DNA of 64,000 nucleotides from Peptoniphilus_E sp964345555 (GTDB lineage Bacteria; Bacillota; Clostridia; Tissierellales; Peptoniphilaceae), in NCBI GenBank assembly GCA_964345555.1, contig CAYFRD010000004.1, forward strand, positions 3,821 to 67,820, in the 5' to 3' direction. Under the pieces are notes generated by a model. It did no database searches. It was not told where the DNA came from and saw only the letters and a program-made list of their open reading frames with translations. The translations under genes and the position numbers were made by a program. Below, piece by piece: positions 1 to 8,770 of the stretch (position 1 is the first letter of the stretch; each line of letters opens with the position of its first letter).

Positions 1-1611
1 ATAAAAATCGAAAACAACAACGACAATATATATAAATTTCTTGAACTTATTAACGGAAGAGATCATTTAAAAATTCACCTGGCTCTTGATGTGAACAGAA
101 GTGAAGAAAACATCCAAAATTTTCTGTACCGCTTCTACCCCGATATTTTCAACAAAGGATATATAAAATCTATTGCAAAAGGTTTGATAAACTCTTACCC
201 CACGCTCCTAAGCGTATACGAAGTATCTGACAGAAGCATAACCGTCTACGATGAACTTCTGGAAACGGAATACGAAATTTGTAATGAAGATTTAGATTAC
301 AGCGAAAAAGACAGCTTGTTCGCAAGAGTTATAAACATCGACGGATATGAATTCATACTTACGGAAATAAACGTACTGGAAGGTTTTCACAAGGACATAT
401 TTTTAGATTTGATAAAGGAACTCTTCATCAACGAACCAAAATTTTATGAACACAAAAGAAAAAAAGAATTGGACAAGGTTAAAAAAATCTTAAAGTCCAA
501 ACTTCCCGATATTTTATTTACTTACACCTTGAGCCTTACGGAATTAATTGACATAGAAGAAGAAAAAAACTTCGAAAAAGAAAAGTTTGATGCAAAAAGA
601 ACATTTTTTTCGGAAGAAGACTTGGAAATATTTGAAAAATACTGCAACTATTCCGCAGTAAAGTACGCAATAGACGAGGATAGAATTCTATTTGATTTCA
701 ATTTGCTATATGAATCTTCAAATTTGTTGAAAAAAAACAGTTTCTCAAATTTCAAAAATTTCAACTTCAAGAGTGTATTTCTAAAAGCGGCCGAAAGAGG
801 CGTTATGTATACTGATTCCATGTTCAAGGAAGTGTTGATGTCCGTCAGAAACTACTATAAATTCGCACTGAAATACTCCGACAGATTTCAAAAACCCTAC
901 GACGAAGTAGGCGATGTAGTAAAGGATATATTCATATATCTGAACAAATTGAAAGATTCGGTAAAGGGATTTTACTTCGATGAAAACATACTTAAATACA
1001 TTGATGAGCCAGACAGCTTCAGATTAATGGAGAAATTCATCACTTTTTTAGATGCTTTGAATCTAAATGAGGTTACAATTTCAAAAAAAAATACCCTCAC
1101 AGCAAAAAGCCTTGAGAGCATAGCTAAATTTTTAAATATAAAACCTATTAAGAATGTCAAGATTCCCAATCAAAATCATTATCCCCTGGTGAATTTCTTT
1201 TTTAATTTTTTGCACATAAAGGACATGATTGAAATTCACGGCACAGATCTGAACTTCAAGGACAAATTAAATAGATTCTTAGTCATGGATGCAAGGGAAC
1301 AGCTTGCATTGTTTGTCCACTATCTGTTGAGCGAAAATTTTCTCAGTACTTTTTTAAATGAGCGAAATATAGCAAAGTATTATGAAAATCTCTACGACAT
1401 ATGTGCAAAACTGGACAAAGGCTCTGTAAATATCGCAGAGCTGAAAAACAAGGGTGAATCCTCATTTTTATTAAATCTACTTGAGGACACAACTGCTGCC
1501 AATTACTCCGGAGACTTTGTCGAATTCAGTTCATTTGGCAAAAATCTTTACAATTACTACAAGTACAATCACAGCCCGGAAAAGGTCATCAATCTGAACA
1601 ACTATATTTAG
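1..1611 (+). CDS. Unrecognised protein, 5' end outside window
   Basis: The frame is open from the first base of the window, so the gene begins upstream. The GTG at 91 is an internal valine as likely as a start, and no ribosome binding site precedes it. At least 536 codons are visible, ending at TAG 1609-1611. The product is acidic/lysine-rich and soluble, with no signal peptide or membrane segment in the visible part. An early beta-rich stretch (about 40 residues after codon 31) is followed by a mostly helical remainder. I do not recognise the family and assign no function. Its stop overlaps the stop of the convergent histidine kinase gene by 4 bases, with no terminator between them. Confidence 0.75.
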   Translation: MKIENNNDNIYKFLELINGRDHLKIHLALDVNRSEENIQNFLYRFYPDIFNKGYIKSIAKGLINSYPTLLSVYEVSDRSITVYDELLETEYEICNEDLDYSEKDSLFARVINIDGYEFILTEINVLEGFHKDIFLDLIKELFINEPKFYEHKRKKELDKVKKILKSKLPDILFTYTLSLTELIDIEEEKNFEKEKFDAKRTFFSEEDLEIFEKYCNYSAVKYAIDEDRILFDFNLLYESSNLLKKNSFSNFKNFNFKSVFLKAAERGVMYTDSMFKEVLMSVRNYYKFALKYSDRFQKPYDEVGDVVKDIFIYLNKLKDSVKGFYFDENILKYIDEPDSFRLMEKFITFLDALNLNEVTISKKNTLTAKSLESIAKFLNIKPIKNVKIPNQNHYPLVNFFFNFLHIKDMIEIHGTDLNFKDKLNRFLVMDAREQLALFVHYLLSENFLSTFLNERNIAKYYENLYDICAKLDKGSVNIAELKNKGESSFLLNLLEDTTAANYSGDFVEFSSFGKNLYNYYKYNHSPEKVINLNNYI

Positions 1612-2819
1612 TTCTCATCTTTGTATAGAATAAATTTGGCGATAAATTGATCATCATCGATATTTATTTCAAAATCACCATTTAACAATTCAATTAAACT
1701 TTTAGTAATATAAATTCCAAGCCCTGAGCCGGGGCTTGTTCTTGATTTATCCAACTTTAACAGTTCTTCGTAATAGTCCTCGGTCTTTAGATCAAGTTCT
1801 TCCCCGGAGGTGTTTTTCATCTCAAACACTATGTGGTCTTCATAGTTACTTGCCTTGCAATAAACGACCGTACCCTTCTTTGAATGCTTGTAGGCATTGG
1901 ACATTAGGTTGAGCACAATTCTCGATAATATGTTCCCGTCAGTATATAGTACGATTTCATCTTCGTCATATTCATACTTGAATTCTAAATTTCTTTCCTT
2001 GAAACCGCTGTCCGCTTCTCCGTATATTTGCAATACCAATTCGTTGAATTCTATAAAATTCTTTTCCACATTTACGTTCATGCTCGATATCTTTGATGCA
2101 TATATCAAATCTATTATGAGAGATTTCAACCTTGTGGAGTTTTTGCTGAGAACATCTATATATCCCTTTGCCTCGTCGTCCATAACTTCTTTTTTAGAAA
2201 GAAAATCCGTGTAGTTTATTATGGATGTAAGGGGTGTCTTCAAGTCGTGAGATACATTAGTGATCAACTGTGTCTTTAGCATATCCACATCCATCTTTTC
2301 CCTTACATTATTGAATAAGTCTTCCCTTATGGAGCTCAATCTCTCAACGCTTTTTTTTGTGTCCTTGTCATACAGGATCGACAAATCCTCCGCCTCTCCC
2401 CAGTTGTACAAATCGTCTATAAAGGAATTTAACAGATAGTTCTGAACTCGAATGTTTTCGCCTTTGAATATAAGTCTAAAGGTGAATATGACTACGAAAG
2501 CTGAAAAATCATCATAATACACCAACATCAGGGATATGAGCATAAGCACGTTGAACATGGCAAAAAATAAAAACATGAAACTCTCTTTTGATTTTAAAAA
2601 GAGCTTGTAGGTGAAAAAGGAATCTAAAAAATCCCCCTTTTTTATTTTATAAACAACTATAATTGCAAACACAAAAAATGCAAAGTCATATCCTCTCGAC
2701 CCGGCTATAAGTCCGCACACCAACAGGAGGTTCATAAGCAACAACTCTATAAACTCGTGGTTGAAGGCATAATTATAAAGTTTTTTTAAGAATGATTTCA
2801 AATAATTAAGCAGTTTCAT
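1608..2819 (-). CDS. Sensor histidine kinase
   Basis: Membrane-bound two-component sensor of 403 residues. Hydrophobic segments lie at about 24-57 and 80-117, with almost no extracytoplasmic loop, so it probably senses something in or at the membrane. The HisKA H-box follows, with phospho-accepting His191 in the SHDLKTP context. The HATPase domain has an N-box around Asn308 (NAYKHS) and a G-box at 364-370 (GSGLGIY). The ATG directly follows the stop codon of the response regulator gene, so the two are translationally coupled. Architecture and order resemble VanRS-like or other short-loop envelope-sensing pairs, but no target gene is evident nearby. The 3' end overlaps the convergent upstream gene by 4 bases. 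Confidence 0.93.
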   Translation of the reverse strand: MKLLNYLKSFLKKLYNYAFNHEFIELLLMNLLLVCGLIAGSRGYDFAFFVFAIIVVYKIKKGDFLDSFFTYKLFLKSKESFMFLFFAMFNVLMLISLMLVYYDDFSAFVVIFTFRLIFKGENIRVQNYLLNSFIDDLYNWGEAEDLSILYDKDTKKSVERLSSIREDLFNNVREKMDVDMLKTQLITNVSHDLKTPLTSIINYTDFLSKKEVMDDEAKGYIDVLSKNSTRLKSLIIDLIYASKISSMNVNVEKNFIEFNELVLQIYGEADSGFKERNLEFKYEYDEDEIVLYTDGNILSRIVLNLMSNAYKHSKKGTVVYCKASNYEDHIVFEMKNTSGEELDLKTEDYYEELLKLDKSRTSPGSGLGIYITKSLIELLNGDFEINIDDDQFIAKFILYKDEN

Positions 2820-3512
2820 TTAATCCTCTGATATTTTATATCCCATTCCGTAAATAGATCTTATTAAATCGGGTTTTCTGGAGTTTATCTCCACTTTGTC
2901 CCTTAGATGGGATATGTGAACGGATATGATTTTCTTCACGTCGTGAGCTTCTTCTTCCCACACTTCTTTGTAAATATCTTCGGAACTGAAAACCTTGTTC
3001 TTGTTTTTCACCAGAAGGAGAAGTATTTTATATTCATAGGGTGTCAAAGCAATGAGTTTACCGTCAACATAGACTTCCTTGGAATTGTCCTTTATGGTCA
3101 CTCTGCCTGCTGTATAGATCCCCTGCTCAATTTCTGCCGATCCCAACTCCATAAATCTTCTTATGACGGAATTCACCCTTGCAATTAATTCTATAGCATT
3201 AAAGGGTTTTACTATGTAGTCGTCCGCTCCGACATTCAATCCGATTATCTTATCGGTGATTTCCGATTTTGCGGAGAGTATTATTATGGGTATGTTGTAG
3301 TCGTTTCGGATTTTGAGTATAGCGGATATTCCGTCCATCTTAGGCATCATCAAATCTATTATGCACAGGTGTACCTGGTTGTTTTCCAAGGCTTCCAATG
3401 CTCCTTCTCCGTCATAGGCCTTAAATACATTGTATCCTTCAGCCTTTAAATAAATTTCCAAGGCATCTACAATATCTTTTTCATCATCACAAACTAAAAT
3501 ATTATAATTCAT
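2820..3512 (-). CDS. OmpR/PhoB-family response regulator
   Basis: 230 residues. The N-terminal receiver domain has the acidic pair near residues 9-10, phospho-acceptor Asp53 (IIDLMMPKMDG) and conserved Lys102 (YIVKPF). The C-terminal winged-helix trans_reg_C domain, about 130-228, contains the typical ALTPYEYKILLLL and HISHLRDK segments. It is first in a two-gene operon with the kinase, which starts at the next base after the stop. It is divergent from the BrkB-family gene at 3570, with only 57 bases between the starts, so both promoters lie there. Family call is secure; signal and regulon are unknown. Confidence 0.95.
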   Translation of the reverse strand: MNYNILVCDDEKDIVDALEIYLKAEGYNVFKAYDGEGALEALENNQVHLCIIDLMMPKMDGISAILKIRNDYNIPIIILSAKSEITDKIIGLNVGADDYIVKPFNAIELIARVNSVIRRFMELGSAEIEQGIYTAGRVTIKDNSKEVYVDGKLIALTPYEYKILLLLVKNKNKVFSSEDIYKEVWEEEAHDVKKIISVHISHLRDKVEINSRKPDLIRSIYGMGYKISED

Positions 3513-3569
3513 TTTTGCTCCTTGTTTTATTTAACTTTTTTCTATGTTATAATTTCTTCGAGGTAAATT

Positions 3570-4493
3570 ATGAAATCTATTAAAAAATTTTTATATAAAA
3601 ATAGAAATGCAAATTGGGTTATTTTTTTCGATAAACTTCTTTATCGATTTAATGAACACAGAGTTGCCGATACGGGATCGTCCTTGGTATATTTTACCAT
3701 ATTGTCCATCTTCCCCTTCCTCATAGCACTGCTAAATGCCATAAATTTTACTGACGTGTTTCAATCAGAACAACTCACTGAATTGCTTGACTATCTACCC
3801 ACGGACATCGCAAAGATCGTGGACAGTTTCGTCGGGGAGATAAGCAGAGCCTCTTCTTCAGGTCTGTTCTCCATCTCCATAATACTTGGTCTTTACACCG
3901 CATCCAACGTGGTGCACAAGCTGATTAAAAACATAAGCTCCGCCTACGGATTTAAAGACAGAAGAGGTTTTCTAAAAGTTAGAGGGATCGCCCTTCTCTT
4001 TACACTGGCGCTTATAATAATGATATTGCTCATGTTTTTGACACAGATTTTCGGAGAATTGATAATCAGGACTCTATCTAAGTACCTTCCCATTCAAGAA
4101 CACACTAAATCCATGATCACCCTACTTGGACTTGTAATCCCGATATTGTACATGGTTGCAACTTTCACATCACTATACAGAATAGCTCCTTCAAGTGAAG
4201 TAAAATCCATAATAAATTACAAGTCCGTGATTCCCGGTGCGGTTTTTTCCACGGCAGCCTGTTTATTTTCATCTAAGCTCTTCGGTTACTACGTGATAAA
4301 TTTCGGCAACTACAGCGTGACTTACGGTTCCCTCGGGGGAATTATCGTCATGCTGGTGTGGATGTGGATAATGTCCATAGTTGTGCTTCTGGGAGCAGAG
4401 ATAAACGCCACGCTTTTTTCAATGAACCATTTCAAAAGCACCAACAACTGGCCCAGGCATGAATCGGTACTTAAAAACTTCATCACAGAATAG
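3570..4493 (+). CDS. YihY/BrkB-family inner membrane protein
   Basis: 307-residue integral membrane protein with about six hydrophobic helices and the family signature near the N-terminus (DTGSSLVYFTILSIFPFL). A conserved glycine/tyrosine-rich segment near 240-260 (YGSLGGIIVMLVWMW) is followed by the ALLGAEINA-type end (here VVLLGAEINATLF). The family was once called ribonuclease BN but is a membrane protein of uncertain transport or envelope role. The start is preceded by a GAGG-type site. It ends convergently, overlapping comF by 11 bases; its probable terminator hairpin lies inside the comF 3' end. Confidence 0.92.
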   Translation: MKSIKKFLYKNRNANWVIFFDKLLYRFNEHRVADTGSSLVYFTILSIFPFLIALLNAINFTDVFQSEQLTELLDYLPTDIAKIVDSFVGEISRASSSGLFSISIILGLYTASNVVHKLIKNISSAYGFKDRRGFLKVRGIALLFTLALIIMILLMFLTQIFGELIIRTLSKYLPIQEHTKSMITLLGLVIPILYMVATFTSLYRIAPSSEVKSIINYKSVIPGAVFSTAACLFSSKLFGYYVINFGNYSVTYGSLGGIIVMLVWMWIMSIVVLLGAEINATLFSMNHFKSTNNWPRHESVLKNFITE

Positions 4494-5097
4494 AAGGTGT
4501 CGCCGCTATCAATGCGGCTACTTTTTTTGCCCCTCCCTCTTTTAAAACTCCTGCAAGTTCATTTACGGTGGAGCCTGTGGTTATTACGTCATCCACAATT
4601 ATTATATTCTCCGGCACATCTCCCGATATTCTGAATGCACCCTTTATGTTTATCGCCCTATCCGACTCCCTTAACTTGACTTGTTCCGCTGTTCTTTTTT
4701 GTTTTTCCGCAGGATTTACCAAGGTCATCATGGTATTGTCACAGATTCCCTCTGCAATGAGCTTAGACTGATTATATCCCCTTGTCCTTTCATCTATCTT
4801 GTGCATCGGCACATAACATATGTACTTGTATTTCTTGGACAGTTTATTTTCAAATAGCTTTTCACTCATGACATCGGCAAAAAACCTATAATAGTAAACT
4901 TTATCTCTAAATTTAAAATCCGATACGATTTTCCGCACTATTTTATTATACTGCATTGCTACGACAATATCATCTACATTAGATAACAGAGCATTGAATT
5001 TCACATCTAAATTCAAGTTGGAATAACATTCTTTACACATATTAAATTTAAATATTTCTTTACTTTCACAAAAACAACATTCATCGGAATAAATCAT
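4483..5097 (-). CDS. comF: ComF family phosphoribosyltransferase-like protein
   Basis: 204 residues. The N-terminus carries two CxxC pairs (Cys7/Cys10 and Cys21/Cys24), the zinc-binding ribbon typical of ComF. The C-terminus carries a PRPP-binding type I phosphoribosyltransferase motif, IIIVDDVITTGST at 165-177. In naturally competent Firmicutes ComF takes part in processing of incoming DNA. The gene overlaps the end of recD2 by 17 bases and is therefore co-transcribed with that helicase, a DNA-metabolism pairing. The C-terminal end overlaps the BrkB gene. Confidence 0.92.
   Translation of the reverse strand: MIYSDECCFCESKEIFKFNMCKECYSNLNLDVKFNALLSNVDDIVVAMQYNKIVRKIVSDFKFRDKVYYYRFFADVMSEKLFENKLSKKYKYICYVPMHKIDERTRGYNQSKLIAEGICDNTMMTLVNPAEKQKRTAEQVKLRESDRAINIKGAFRISGDVPENIIIVDDVITTGSTVNELAGVLKEGGAKKVAALIAATPSIL
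4502..4528 (+). terminator. Terminator for the BrkB gene inside comF
   Basis: GCCGC (4502-4506) and GCGGC (4514-4518) form a short GC-only stem with a 7-base loop, followed by seven T after TAC. It sits just past the BrkB stop and within the antisense 3' coding end of comF, where the same bases encode an Ala-rich tail. Confidence 0.55.
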
Positions 5098-7276
5098 CTC
5101 TCATCAACTTTTCCTTTAAATTAGAATATCTCTTTGAGATTAAATTATTATCTATCATCTGTTTTAAATACTTTGCATTTCCCACCAAGACCACTATTTT
5201 TTTCGCTCTGGTGACCGCCGTATAAATCAAGTTCCTAGTGAGCAGTATGGGCGGCGCAAAATGAACCGGAATTATAACTATGTCGAATTCCGATCCCTGT
5301 GATTTGTGAATAGTGCAGGCATAGGCGAGCATCAACTCATCTAAATCCTCATACTCGTATTTAACCAGTTTCACATCATCATATCGTACAAAGACTTCCT
5401 GTTCTTCCGCATCTATTTTTTCCACATACCCGATATCTCCATTGAAAATTCCCTCTCCTTCTTCAATGTAAAAATCAGATTCTATTTTGTATTCAAGATT
5501 GTAGTTGTTCTTGATGTGCATGACCTTGTCTCCCACTCTGAAGATTTCATTCATATACTTTATCTGTTCACCTTCGGGATTTAAAATACTTTGAAGTCTT
5601 TTATTCAAGTTCAACACTCCCACATTACCCTTTTTCATCGGACATAGTACTTGTATGTCCTTCTTTTCCACTCCGTAGTAGTCGGGCAATCTTCTGTTGA
5701 CCAAGTCCAAAATCACCTCGGCACTGTTGACCTCTATGTTTTCGCCTATCATAAAAAAATCCTTTGAATTGGTGAGCACAGGCATCTGCCCTTTGTTAAT
5801 GAGATGGGCGTTTTTTATTATCATGGATTCTTCCGACTGTCTGAAAATTTCATCAAGGTTAACCGTGGGTATTGTTCCCGATTCAATTAGATCAAATAAC
5901 ACGTTACCTGCTCCCACGGAGGGCAACTGGTCTTTATCTCCCACCAATATCAATCTGGTATCATCTTTTAAAGAATGAAGCAGCCTGTTCATAAGTATAA
6001 GATCTACCATGGAAACTTCATCTACTATTAACACATCGCAGTCAAGGATTTTTTCATCTTCATAATCGTAGTTTATATTTTCCTCATTAGAAAATCCCAA
6101 TTCAAGAAGTCTGTGAATGGTCATCGCCTCTCTTGATGTTGCCTCCTTCATCCTCTTGGCTGCTCTACCCGTGGGTGCAGTAAGCTTAACTTTCATATCC
6201 AAAAGTTCAAAGACTTCTATTATGCCTTTCAAAGTGGTAGTCTTTCCTGTTCCAGGTCCTCCGGTTATTATGAGCACTCCGTTGTTGGCAGTTGCTTTCA
6301 CAGCTTCCAGTTGTTTTTTCGCAAATTCTATTTTCTGTCTTTGCTGAACTTTTTCAATCAATTCTTCGATGTTTTCAATTTTGTCATATTTATAACCCAA
6401 CATTTTGCATAATTTGCCGCTGATGTAATTTTCAGCTCTCAAGTAGGGTGCATAGTAACAATTTACTTCGTTCTCAGGTGTTCTCTCGATGAAAAATCTG
6501 TCGTCCAATGTCAAATTTAAGATCTCCTTAGCTAAATCCCTTTCCGGAACGTCAATTAATTTCATCGTGTTCTTGATGAGTACGTCTCCTGGCAAAAAAC
6601 TGTGTCCTTCAAAGGCTGCCTGAAACAAAGTGTATTTAAGAGCGGCTCTCGCTCTGTAACTTTGATCTACAGAGCCAAGTTTCATCGCTATTTCATCGGC
6701 CTTTTTAAATCCTATGCCCCTTATGTCCTCCGCAAGTCTGTAAGGATTTTCTCTGATGATATTTATGGATTCGTCGGCATACTCTTTATATATTTTTATT
6801 CCGTAGGAATTTCCGATGTCGTACTTGCTCAAGAACAACATCAAGTCCCTAAGCCCCCTATTCTTGGTCAAACTCTCCTTTATCTTCACAAGTTTCACTT
6901 CGCCTATCCCCTCGACTTCTATCAATCTGTCGGGATCTTCCTCCATGATCTTAAGGGCATTTTCCTTAAAAGTATCGTAGATTGCCTTGGCTGTTTTTTC
7001 TCCGATATATGGGAAAACTCCTCCCGATAAATACTTTATTATCTCCGATGAAGATTCGGGCAAAACCCTCTCTATATCCTCAAATTGGAACTGCTCTCCA
7101 TATTTTTTGTGAAATATGAAATCGCCCTTCAGCACATATCCCATGGACACTTTCATCTCCGCACAACTGCCCACGATTATGAAGTCTTCCTCTTCGGAAC
7201 TCATGCGTGCCACGGTGTAGCCGTTGTCCTCATTTCTATATATGATTTTTTCAATGACTCCTTTGATTTCTATCAT
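5081..7276 (-). CDS. recD2: RecD2-type ATP-dependent DNA helicase
   Basis: 731-residue superfamily 1 5'-3' helicase of the RecD2 (RecD/TraA) type. An N-terminal OB-like region (1-70) is followed by helix-hairpin-helix repeats (about 80-200), which distinguish RecD2 from RecD. Walker A is GGPGTGKTT (339-347), Walker B/DEAD-like is LIVDE (416-420), and a C-terminal UvrD_C_2 segment contains YACTIHKSQGSEFD. RecD2 proteins act outside RecBCD in replication-fork and repair roles. The ATG lies about 50 bases from the metK terminator; comF follows with overlap, so this is the first gene of a two-gene operon. Confidence 0.95.
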   Translation of the reverse strand: MIEIKGVIEKIIYRNEDNGYTVARMSSEEEDFIIVGSCAEMKVSMGYVLKGDFIFHKKYGEQFQFEDIERVLPESSSEIIKYLSGGVFPYIGEKTAKAIYDTFKENALKIMEEDPDRLIEVEGIGEVKLVKIKESLTKNRGLRDLMLFLSKYDIGNSYGIKIYKEYADESINIIRENPYRLAEDIRGIGFKKADEIAMKLGSVDQSYRARAALKYTLFQAAFEGHSFLPGDVLIKNTMKLIDVPERDLAKEILNLTLDDRFFIERTPENEVNCYYAPYLRAENYISGKLCKMLGYKYDKIENIEELIEKVQQRQKIEFAKKQLEAVKATANNGVLIITGGPGTGKTTTLKGIIEVFELLDMKVKLTAPTGRAAKRMKEATSREAMTIHRLLELGFSNEENINYDYEDEKILDCDVLIVDEVSMVDLILMNRLLHSLKDDTRLILVGDKDQLPSVGAGNVLFDLIESGTIPTVNLDEIFRQSEESMIIKNAHLINKGQMPVLTNSKDFFMIGENIEVNSAEVILDLVNRRLPDYYGVEKKDIQVLCPMKKGNVGVLNLNKRLQSILNPEGEQIKYMNEIFRVGDKVMHIKNNYNLEYKIESDFYIEEGEGIFNGDIGYVEKIDAEEQEVFVRYDDVKLVKYEYEDLDELMLAYACTIHKSQGSEFDIVIIPVHFAPPILLTRNLIYTAVTRAKKIVVLVGNAKYLKQMIDNNLISKRYSNLKEKLMRDDLFR

Positions 7277-7299
7277 TAATCCGCTCCGTTAAATCTACA

Positions 7300-7330
7300 A
7301 AAAATTACAGAGAGACAAGCTCTCTGCAAT
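7300..7330 (-). terminator. metK terminator
   Basis: A 10-pair hairpin (minus strand ATTGCAGAGA...TCTCTGTAAT, one G-U pair) begins at the metK stop codon and is followed by TTTTTTG. Confidence 0.8.
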
Positions 7331-8499
7331 TATCTGAATGTCTTAAGTTTTTCAACCTTGTCCGTTTTTTCCCAAGGCAAGTTCAAATCATCTCTTCCGA
7401 AATGTCCATAGCTTGCAACTTGTTTATAAATAGGTCTGAATAGATCGAAGTTCTTTATTATGGTGCCCGGTCTTGCATCAAAATTTTCCTCAACAATTTG
7501 CATAAGTGCATCGTCGGAAAGCAATCCCGTTCCGTATGTGTTCACATAAATGGATATGGGTCTTGTAACGCCTATGGCATAGGCAAGCCCTATCTCACAT
7601 CTCCTGGCAAGTCCTGCAGCAACTATGTTTTTTGCGATATATCTTGCATAATAAGTTGCGGATCTGTCCACCTTTGTCGGGTCTTTTCCCGAAAAAGCTC
7701 CGCCTCCGTGTCTCGCCATGCCGCCATAGGTATCCACAATTATTTTTCTGCCCGTAAGTCCCGCATCTGCCATAGGACCTCCCTTTACAAATCTGCCTGT
7801 AGGATTGATATAGATTTTAGTGTCTTTATCTATCATTTCTGCAGGAATTATCTTCGCTATTACTTCTCTTTCTATATCTTCTCTTATTTGCTGAATTTTC
7901 ACTTTTTCATTGTGTTGAGTCGATACAACTATGTTTTCAATTCTCACAGGTTTGCCGTCTTCATATTCAACTCCAACCTGTGTCTTTCCGTCAGGTCTTA
8001 AATAATCAAGGACTTCGTCCTTTCTCACTTGTGCAAGTCTTCTCGACAACTTGTGTGCAAGATCGATGGGCATGGGCATATAAGATTCCGTTTCATCGCT
8101 GGCATATCCGAACATTATTCCTTGATCTCCCGCTCCGAAAGAGTCGAACTCATCTACATTTCCCTCTTTAAATCTGTCCACTCCCATGGCAATGTCCTCT
8201 GATTGCTCTTTGATCGCCGACAGTACAGAACAGGTGTCTGCATCGAAGCCGATCTTTGCACGAGTATATCCTATTTCTCTAAGAGTATCTCTGACTACCT
8301 TTGTAAAATCCACATAGGTCTCAGTGGTTATCTCTCCTGTGATTAAAATCAATCCTGTAGTAGCAAGAGTTTCACAAGCCACCCTCGCATTTTTATCTTC
8401 CTTTAATATTTCATCCAATATGGCATCGGAGATTTGATCACATACCTTGTCAGGATGTCCTTCAGTTACAGACTCTGAAGTAAATATCTTTTTATTCAA
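7330..8499 (-). CDS. metK: S-adenosylmethionine synthetase
   Basis: Makes SAM from methionine and ATP in the cytosol. The 389-residue length matches the family. Visible motifs are the N-terminal SVTEGHPDKVCDQISD, the GAGDQG ATP motif, and the glycine-rich GGGAFSGKDPTKVDRSA segment. The only in-frame start close to the ribosome site is TTG at 8497-8499, with AGGAGG at 8506-8511. Upstream lie two tandem terminator-like hairpins, an S-box aptamer and a good sigma-A promoter, so expression should fall when SAM is plentiful. The gene stands alone, closed by its own terminator. Confidence 0.98.
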   Translation of the reverse strand: MNKKIFTSESVTEGHPDKVCDQISDAILDEILKEDKNARVACETLATTGLILITGEITTETYVDFTKVVRDTLREIGYTRAKIGFDADTCSVLSAIKEQSEDIAMGVDRFKEGNVDEFDSFGAGDQGIMFGYASDETESYMPMPIDLAHKLSRRLAQVRKDEVLDYLRPDGKTQVGVEYEDGKPVRIENIVVSTQHNEKVKIQQIREDIEREVIAKIIPAEMIDKDTKIYINPTGRFVKGGPMADAGLTGRKIIVDTYGGMARHGGGAFSGKDPTKVDRSATYYARYIAKNIVAAGLARRCEIGLAYAIGVTRPISIYVNTYGTGLLSDDALMQIVEENFDARPGTIIKNFDLFRPIYKQVASYGHFGRDDLNLPWEKTDKVEKLKTFR

Positions 8500-8512
8500 A
8501 TTCTTCCTCCTA

Positions 8513-8556
8513 AAATAAAAAACCTCACGCCGGCAAAACGCTTTGCATCTGCCGGC
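8513..8556 (-). terminator. Second (promoter-distal) leader hairpin of metK
   Basis: GCCGGCA (8529-8535) pairs with TGCCGGC (8550-8556). On the minus strand the hairpin is followed within six bases by TTTTTTATTTT and then directly by the metK ribosome site, so it could terminate transcription or mask translation initiation. Confidence 0.65.
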
Positions 8557-8570
8557 TTGCTATTTCATAA

Positions 8571-8598
8571 TAAAAAATTCTCCAAAGAGCTTGGAGAA
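8571..8598 (-). terminator. First terminator hairpin of the S-box leader
   Basis: On the minus strand TTCTCCAA pairs with TTTGGAGAA around a short loop and is followed by TTTTTTATT, just downstream of the aptamer. It is the natural expression platform of the riboswitch. Confidence 0.75.
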
Positions 8599-8609
8599 AA
8601 TCTCAAAAC

Positions 8610-8697
8610 CTCATCTTCCAGAGTAGCTCTGTGGGATTTAGCACCTTTTAGGTTGCCGGGTTTCATCGTGCCCATTCACTCCACCGCTCTTAATAAG
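8610..8697 (-). ncRNA. SAM-I (S-box) riboswitch aptamer
   Basis: The minus strand reads CTTATTAAGAGCGGTGGAG, then GAAACCCGGCAACC, then GGTGCTAAATCCC and ends GATGAG. These match the conserved P1 strand, internal loops and kink-turn-adjacent segments of S-box leaders. The 5' CTTATT pairs with the 3' GATGAG to close P1. It is located in the metK leader, the commonest place for this riboswitch, and should turn metK off when SAM binds. Confidence 0.93.
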
Positions 8698-8720
8698 GTA
8701 ACCGTATTATATTATGAAAA

Positions 8721-8749
8721 ATTATATCAGTTTTAATTAAAAATGTAAA
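8721..8749 (-). promoter_or_regulatory. Sigma-A promoter of metK
   Basis: On the minus strand TTTACA (8744-8749) and TATAAT (8721-8726) are separated by exactly 17 bases and lie about 24 bases before the S-box. Confidence 0.75.
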
Positions 8750-8770
8750 GAAACTTGTCTTAAATACTGA

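Noticed and set aside
3513..3569. Complete sigma-A promoter for the BrkB gene
   Set aside because: A TATAAT box is present near 3545-3551, but no acceptable -35 with 16-18 bases spacing was seen, so it was not listed.
7498..8001. Cys/His/Ser-rich frame antisense to metK
   Set aside because: Shadow of a highly conserved gene, with no ribosome site.
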